Below, piece by piece: positions 58,738-64,000 of a DNA stretch of 64,000 nucleotides. The notes beneath the pieces are model-generated. The model did not search any database. It saw only the letters and a list, made by a program, of their open reading frames with translations, and had not been told where the DNA came from. How positions within the stretch are numbered: position 1 is the stretch's first letter; every line of letters starts with the position of its first letter. The translations under genes were made by a program, and so were the position numbers. The stretch is from Littorina saxatilis (taxonomy: Eukaryota; Mollusca; Gastropoda; Littorinimorpha; Littorinidae). The stretch spans positions 23,468,199 to 23,532,198 of the forward strand of contig NC_090248.1 in assembly GCF_037325665.1 (NCBI RefSeq), read 5' to 3'.

Positions 58738-61700
58738 AACGAAAGGTAATGGGTGGGGGATGGAGAGAGGAAAGGGGGAGAGGATTTTTCCACAGTGACA
58801 CACCAAAGAAGAGGGTAACCTTTCCGACTGTTTGCACACGAAAAGCAGGCGGGTTTGAATCCGCGGTGACTCACGTAGGAACCTCAAACACAGGCGTCCC
58901 TAAGGATGGAGACCATAGGTCTTGCAATACCGTGGCACCCACCAGTGTAAAACCTCAAAACACTATAAGAAAACGAGGTTTTAAATGGCAGAAAGCCTGC
59001 AAATGGAGGCAAATTTACAGGAGGTTACGCACACGTACACAAAGATCTGAAATTTAAGCAAGATCTGAAAAGTAGGAATTTTGTTTGGAGGAGGGGGGGG
59101 GGGGGGTGGTGGGGATTCTTGAAAGAGGGGTTCCACTGTACTAAGGGTGTTTTGCTCACATAACGAACTGTTCTGGCCTCTCCTTTACTTTCGTCTAAAT
59201 GAAACTTGTTTTACAATGCTCTTCGCCAAGCAAATAATACGACCACATTAGACTGAGTCGTTTACAGAACAAGAAGGGCAAAGCCCATACGACTCACATG
59301 CTTGACCTTGACACTAAACCTAGCAATGACATCATACACTAAGAACTGTTTTACACATTTTTCGTACCAAAATACATGTCATGCAAGGTCATGCAACACA
59401 AAGCTGTTAATTCAAGACATAGGAAGTACAATGGTGCTTATTGGCTCTTTCTACCATGAGATATGGTCACTTTTAGTGGTTCACTACCTTATTTTGGTCA
59501 CATTTCATAAGGGTCAAAGTGACCTTGACCTTGATCATATGTGACCAAATGTGTCTCATGATGAAAGCATAACATGTGCCCCACATAATTTTTAAGTTTG
59601 AAACAGTTATCTTCCATAGTTCAGGGTCAAGGTCACTTCAAAATATGTATACAATCCAACTTTGAAGAGCTCCTGTGACCTTGACCTTGAAGCAAGGTAA
59701 ACCAAACTGGTATCAAAAGATGGGGCTTACTTTGCCCTATATATCATATATAGGTGAGGTATTCAATCTCAAAAACTTCAGAGAAAATGGGAAAAATGTG
59801 AAAAATAGCTGTTTTTTAGACAACATTTATGGCCCCTGCGACCTTGACCTTGAAGCAAGGTCAAGATGCTATGTATGTTTTTTGGGGCCTTGTCATCATA
59901 CACCATCTTGCCAAATTTGGTACTGATAGACTGAATAGTGTCCAAGAAATATCCAACGTTAAAGTTTTCCGGACGGCCGGACGGCCGGACGGACGTCCGG
60001 ACGGGGGGGACGGACGGACGGACGGACGACTCGGGTGAGTACATAGACTCACTTTTGCTTCGCATGTGAGTCAAAAATGGAAGCGCAATTAGGGCTTCTA
60101 AAACTTTTTTTAACTCGGAGAAAACCAGGTCTTCACAGGGAGGGAGACTAGTCTTAAAATGGGGTACATTTTACAGATGTTGTGAAAGTCTGAAAAAGTA
60201 GGATCCTAAAAAAGGAGAACGTGGTCGAGGGTGGGGGTACGTCTTAAAATGGGATTCCACTGTATTCCCAGCGAATTGTGAGCAGTCTGTTACCATCTAA
60301 AGCCTTTGTACCCCGCAGCAGAAAGACCTTTAGATGTGCTCACAAGAAGCATACTCTCAAGAAGTATACTTCAATCTCAAAACAGACCTATTCTCCCAAA
60401 TGACTTTTCTTTCACATAAAAGTACTTTCAAATTGATAAACTGCATGGGAATTTTTTTTTTAAACAGTCACACAACAAAGCAACCGTCAGAAGAAAACAA
60501 ACCAAACCAAAACATTTCACAGAGAATTACACTGAAGGGCTGTACACACACAAAATGCGATTCTTGACGGGTCTCCTCTTACCCGAATAAATTCAAACCA
60601 ACACAAAAACCCACCTCTCCAAACATCAAGGAGACACGAACAAAAAGACAAAGGTAATACAACACAATGCTTTAGAGTTTTAAGATCCCGCCTAAGGCTG
60701 TTTGATTAAAACAATTAATGTAGGCTTAAAATTCGTGTCAGACAACACAAGACAAATACGTTGTTTTGCACATAAACTCAAACTTTGAGTCAAAGGAATA
60801 TTTCCTCCAAGGAATAGCCAGTACACGTTTAAGACACTCATTATTGTTTGTAATGTGCGTACGTGCGTGCGTGTGTTGTTATATATGAATAATTGTGTGT
60901 TGTTTGCTTGTTTGGTGTCTCTTCTTTTTTTTTATCAAGCATTTAATCAGCGACTAACTCAAGTTCTCGAAAGAGTCACAAAACTGATTTGACGAAATTC
61001 ATCAACCAATTTTTAACTGCTATTCCAAAACCAGAGCGAACTAAGAAAGTTATATATAAACATTATCTTAAAGCAGTTAGTTCTAAATGTAAGTTAAAAT
61101 TGAATTTTAAACGAGAACCCTTAAAAAGAAAGCTTGGTACAAAAGTATTAAGGCAGGAACAAATTCGCAAAATATATGCCCGAAAAGCAGATGTTACGAT
61201 AATGAAACGCTGCCAACGGAAAAATGTGTAAATTACGCTGTTTGTGTACGTGTGTAAATGTATGAACAATTTCTTGTCTACAAAGAATAGTTGAAACATA
61301 AAAACATATGTTTGGAAACGAAATGGTTAGTATAAGACTTCACAAAAGGCAGGTAAGAAATGTGTACAAGGTAAAAGTTAAGGAAGGAGAAAATGTGATA
61401 ACTCTACTTCAGTAGTAACTGATTTACAAAAAGAAGTCTGCACAAACAAACACTAACAAAGGGGGGTAAGTAATTAACAGAATACACAGAAGAGAAGATA
61501 TTTTTAAATAGAAAAAAAAAGACTTCACTGAAGATGGAAGGATTTTACATAAATGTTAGGTATTTTCGTATCAGATGGGATTTTTTTTAATGAGCATTCC
61601 TTGGTAAACACAGTGTCTTTTGTGTCATGAACAAAATCAAAGATGTCTATGATCTTCCAAGCAATCTATGATGACACAAAAATCAATAATCGTCACACAT

Positions 61701-63215
61701 TTTGATCTTTTCATCTTTAGTTATTTCACTTTTTTATCTCCACATACTTCACTTTTTCCATCTTCAGATATTTTACTCTGTTCGTCTTCCCATTATTTCA
61801 TTCTTTTAATCTGTACAAATTTCACTTTTTTCATCATCACATATTTCTCATTGTTCTCATTTTACCTTCTTATGCAGCTCTCCATTTGTTAGAATCACCT
61901 GTTTTCGTCTCAATTTTGATCAACAACATAAAGTTTAGGTTTACTTTTCAAGCACCATACAAAAAGGAATGCTCATTTTCTCGTGTCACAAGGTCAGGTT
62001 ATATACACAAGAGGGTTAGGAAGTAGGTTAACAATGCTATACAAAAAATCAAATGAAAAATGAAGAACGGTTGAACTGTGGCTTAAAACCTCTTGATACC
62101 TACCACTTTACTTTTTGGAAACTGCAAAAGTTAACACACAATCAATACACACTTTGTTAATGTAAAACATTCAATGTGAAACAAAATAAATCAGGCTTAA
62201 ATTCAAACGTGAAGGCCAGTAATATTTCAGTACAATTAGTATAAAACTCAGCATCACGATTCATCTCATTAATGCGTATATCACTATCATTAACAACAAA
62301 TAAGAAATACAAACTTTTGAATTTTCCCTCCTTTAAGCCAGAATAGCACTTGTCTGCTTGTATAAGAAAATGCACAGAAGAATGTACAACTTCTGTTGTA
62401 GTTTTTGTTTAATTCTACTTCTTGTTGAGAGAAAATTGAATTATATACACACCCAACTCACTCCCTCCGTCAGTATCCCCATCTACCCTTCCACCCCAAC
62501 TCGGCCATCTCTTATTAATCCCTTCTTGTTTCAAATATGTTCTCCTTCATCCTCCTTCCCTCGCCTCCTTCCCCCGCCCCTCACACCCCAGCTAAAGCCC
62601 TTTCAAACTCTGCTTGTTTCAAATCCCTGCTCTCCTCTCTTCTCAACTTCAGTATCTATCCCCTAATGAGATGAACTTATCAACCTTTACACAGGGTAAG
62701 TCTCGTATATGTAGACTTTAGATCCTGAAAGTTTCGAAGCAATCCATTCAGTCATTGCCGAAATACAGCGCTTTTTGTCATGGTACCCCTCAAAAAGGTT
62801 GCAAAAACACTCTCGCTTTCTACTGCTCATGCGCTCCACGCCTGCATTAGTAGAAATGACATAACACGAGAGATACCCAAGATAGCAAAACAAAATAACC
62901 TGTTCTGGATAGAAAACTGATTTTGCTTTCTTCTCGTATGTCAAAGTTGCCAAACGACAGTCTGTGGGGCTATATTTTTACCTTTCTCGGCCTTGTAGAT
63001 CTCGGGCAGAAGCCTGGCCTGTTTGGCAGCCAGCACGAAGGCCAAGACAGCCAGGATGATGGCGTCGAAGATGAGGACGATGGCGAGGATGTAGGCCCAG
63101 CGGAGGCCGCACAAGCCGATGTCGTATTTGCCCGCGTCGTACCCGCACACCCGTCGCACCGCAGGGCTGTCCCAGCCGCTGGGGAAGATGGTACAGCCCA
63201 GGAACATGCACAGAG
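54567..63215 (-). CDS. LHFPL: LHFPL tetraspan subfamily protein, last two coding exons (5' partial)
   Basis: Exons 63215-62982 and 54712-54567 on the minus strand; the upstream exons lie past the window end. The first enters from a phase-1 intron and reads [19 protein letters not shown], the end of the second extracellular loop, then [20 protein letters not shown], the fourth membrane span, and [10 protein letters not shown], closely matching LHFPL3/4/5. Its donor (AAAG|GTAAAA, phase 1) joins the acceptor CTCTTGCAG at 54713 in frame, giving [20 protein letters not shown] and a Ser/His-rich cytoplasmic tail ending KRSSSIRAI, then TAA. LHFPL proteins are four-span membrane auxiliaries; some vertebrate members serve hair-cell transduction or inhibitory synapses. 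The tail exon is assigned from phase, splice site and context, since it is poorly conserved; the 8.3 kb intron is repeat-filled. Confidence 0.85.
54899..55463. mobile_element. Inverted-repeat element rich in CGTACG and ACTCCGGAGT palindromes
   Basis: Outer ends CCGGTGCAACACAAC and GTGTTACACCGG are inverted. Each half carries TTTTACTCCGGAGTAAA and TTTCGTACGAAA palindromes. It starts about 190 bp upstream of the last LHFPL exon on the intron side. Ends approximate; no target duplication identified. Confidence 0.6.
55600..55826 (+). mobile_element. Retroelement 3' end with AAAG tail, LHFPL intron
   Basis: Ends CTCCGCCGCGATATAACCTT, GGTTGAAAACGACGTTAAAC and ACCAAATAAATAAAGAAAG; the last ~40 bp match the 43 bp insert at 41736. 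Confidence 0.6.
55830..56775. other. Intronic, nothing recognised
   Basis: C-run and A-run near 55987-56013; otherwise AT-rich without coding signal. Confidence 0.35.
56778..56881. repeat. CT microsatellite
   Basis: (CT)n, about 100 bp. Confidence 0.97.
57240..58235 (+). mobile_element. Family T 3' end split by an E2 element
   Basis: TTAGTCCCTCTTTAGGGCGA and GGGCCAGATGC lead into the E2 copy; GCATATCTATGCTTATTC, ACCCTCGAAAAATAAAG and a CT tract (58156-58235) continue after it. The uninterrupted relative at 58420-58500 shows the empty site. Confidence 0.65.
57295..58108 (-). mobile_element. Helentron-like element E2, second copy
   Basis: Starts CAAGAAGGGCAAAGCCC and ends GCATGTGAGTCA on the plus strand, flanked by A and A. 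Sequence nearly identical to the other two copies, with an extra TTGACC-repeat block at the start. Confidence 0.7.
58370..58735 (+). mobile_element. Family T 3' end followed by compound ACTC/CA microsatellite
   Basis: AATGGGCGAGGGCCGGACGA, TGTTACCCTCGATAAATAAA and then (CT)n, (ACTC)n and (CA)n to 58735. Confidence 0.6.
59125..59142. mobile_element. End of a TA-flanked MITE
   Basis: GAAAGAGGGGTTCCACTG followed by TA matches the element end near 24698-24712. The rest of the element (58920-59125) is too diverged to delimit. Confidence 0.4.
59270..60073 (-). mobile_element. Helentron-like element E2, third copy
   Basis: CAAGAAGGGCAAAGCCC to GCATGTGAGTCA, flanked by A on each side; CCGG/CCGT minisatellite at 59968-60030 differs in length and phase from the other copies. 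Confidence 0.7.
60080..62975. other. LHFPL intron, no recognised feature
   Basis: AT-rich. A plus-strand frame at 60989-61231 encodes 80 basic residues ([20 protein letters not shown] at the start); no family recognised and no splice context, so not called. Repeated TTTTTCATC / TTTCACTTTTT stretches at 61730-61860 are simple-sequence-like. Confidence 0.4.
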
Positions 63216-64000
63216 CTGCACATTTTGACCCAAACAAATATGAATATCAGGGTTGGATCAAAGGGGGGGGGGGGGGTGCTCCCTCCGACAAATGTACCCC
63301 CTTTTTTTTTATCAAGGAGAGACCCAGAATACCCCCTTTAAATGGTCAGTTTCAACAGTATCAAGTCAAATTGACCCTTGTTGTTTATGGAATGGCCAAT
63401 AGATTTGCTAGTACATGTACACATGTTATTTGCTCATTCTAAGAAGAAGAGAGATATGGTTGCCAGACTCAGATTCAACGTCGAATGAAGGTTTTTGTTG
63501 TTGTTGAGTGTGTGTGTGTGTGTGTGTGGGGGGGGTAATGACGGTAATTGTGTCAGAGCAGTTGTTTCAGATGACGAATTAGTGGATTTTTCACCGAGTT
63601 TGCGGTGTGTGGGAGTCTGCAGAGCGATGTAAGTTGAGACAAAACAGAAAGTGTCATTTACCAACATAATCATTTTTCCAACATTAAACCATCTATAATA
63701 AACAGCTAACGCCTTCGTGGCCACGCTAGAAAAGGCTATAAATCTAAAAACGCGTATTTTTCGGGGTAGAGTATGACGTGGAAAAAACCCACACCAGCCA
63801 TTGCAATTCGAAGTCCTGTTTTACGTTTAAAAGGACACACATTTTGAGGACAGAAAGTGACTGGATGCAAACTCTTTGCCAGGCGAGTCAGGTACAAGAC
63901 TGTTTGCACACTGTGGGGCAAATGGGAATACCTGTGAACCTTGCAACGTTACTGGAGGTTTGAATTCCTCAACACTTTTCAGTATCACACGGGTACTGAG
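63216..64000. other. LHFPL intron, repeats only
   Basis: 63250-63350 has a G run with GAGACCCAGAATACCCCC, related to 11310-11420. A GT tract lies at 63509-63528. No further LHFPL exon found. Confidence 0.4.

Noticed and set aside
60989-61231. 80-aa basic frame
   Set aside because: No family match recalled, no paired splice sites or repeats supporting it; could be chance in AT-rich DNA.

Overview
Animal nuclear DNA, most likely from a gastropod mollusc (organism is inference). Reasons: spliced metazoan genes, long CT, GT/CA and GATA-type microsatellites, tRNA-headed SINEs with CAAA or ATTG tails, and a dense mix of short inverted-repeat DNA transposons, LINE 3' ends and Helentron-like elements of the sort that crowd mollusc introns. 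I see no prokaryotic operon, rRNA, functional tRNA gene or CRISPR array, and no viral or LTR element.

Layout. 1-29.6 kb is gene-poor: microsatellites, a roughly 147 bp satellite with higher-order structure (16.4-17.9 kb), at least six inverted-repeat DNA elements, SINEs and LINE remnants. 29.8-41.0 kb holds PPIL1 (minus strand, four coding exons, 168 aa), a spliceosomal cyclophilin. Its long first intron (about 8.7 kb) contains a 5.6 kb element bounded by a perfect 22 bp terminal inverted repeat (34128-39742). That element has clustered copies of one 14 bp motif near both ends and, between the clusters, a four-exon gene for an unfamiliar 155-aa protein. This is the most interesting object in the window. 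41.0-52.0 kb holds PDCL (plus strand, seven coding exons, 298 aa), a phosducin-like co-chaperone for G-beta-gamma assembly. It lies head-to-head with PPIL1, so a shared promoter near 41 kb is possible. Just upstream of its first coding exon is a full-length but dead mariner (43037-44345), and its introns hold several small DNA transposons, one inserted exactly at a splice donor. 53.6-63.2 kb holds the last two coding exons of an LHFPL-family tetraspan gene (minus strand, 5' part beyond the window) separated by an 8.3 kb intron full of repeats.

The three recognised host genes do not form a pathway. Exon joins were worked out by hand from splice sites, reading phase and family similarity, and the total lengths (168, 298 and 155 codons) close in frame. 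Repeat family names are inferred from structure (TIR, target duplication, hairpin) and remembered families, not from a database search.
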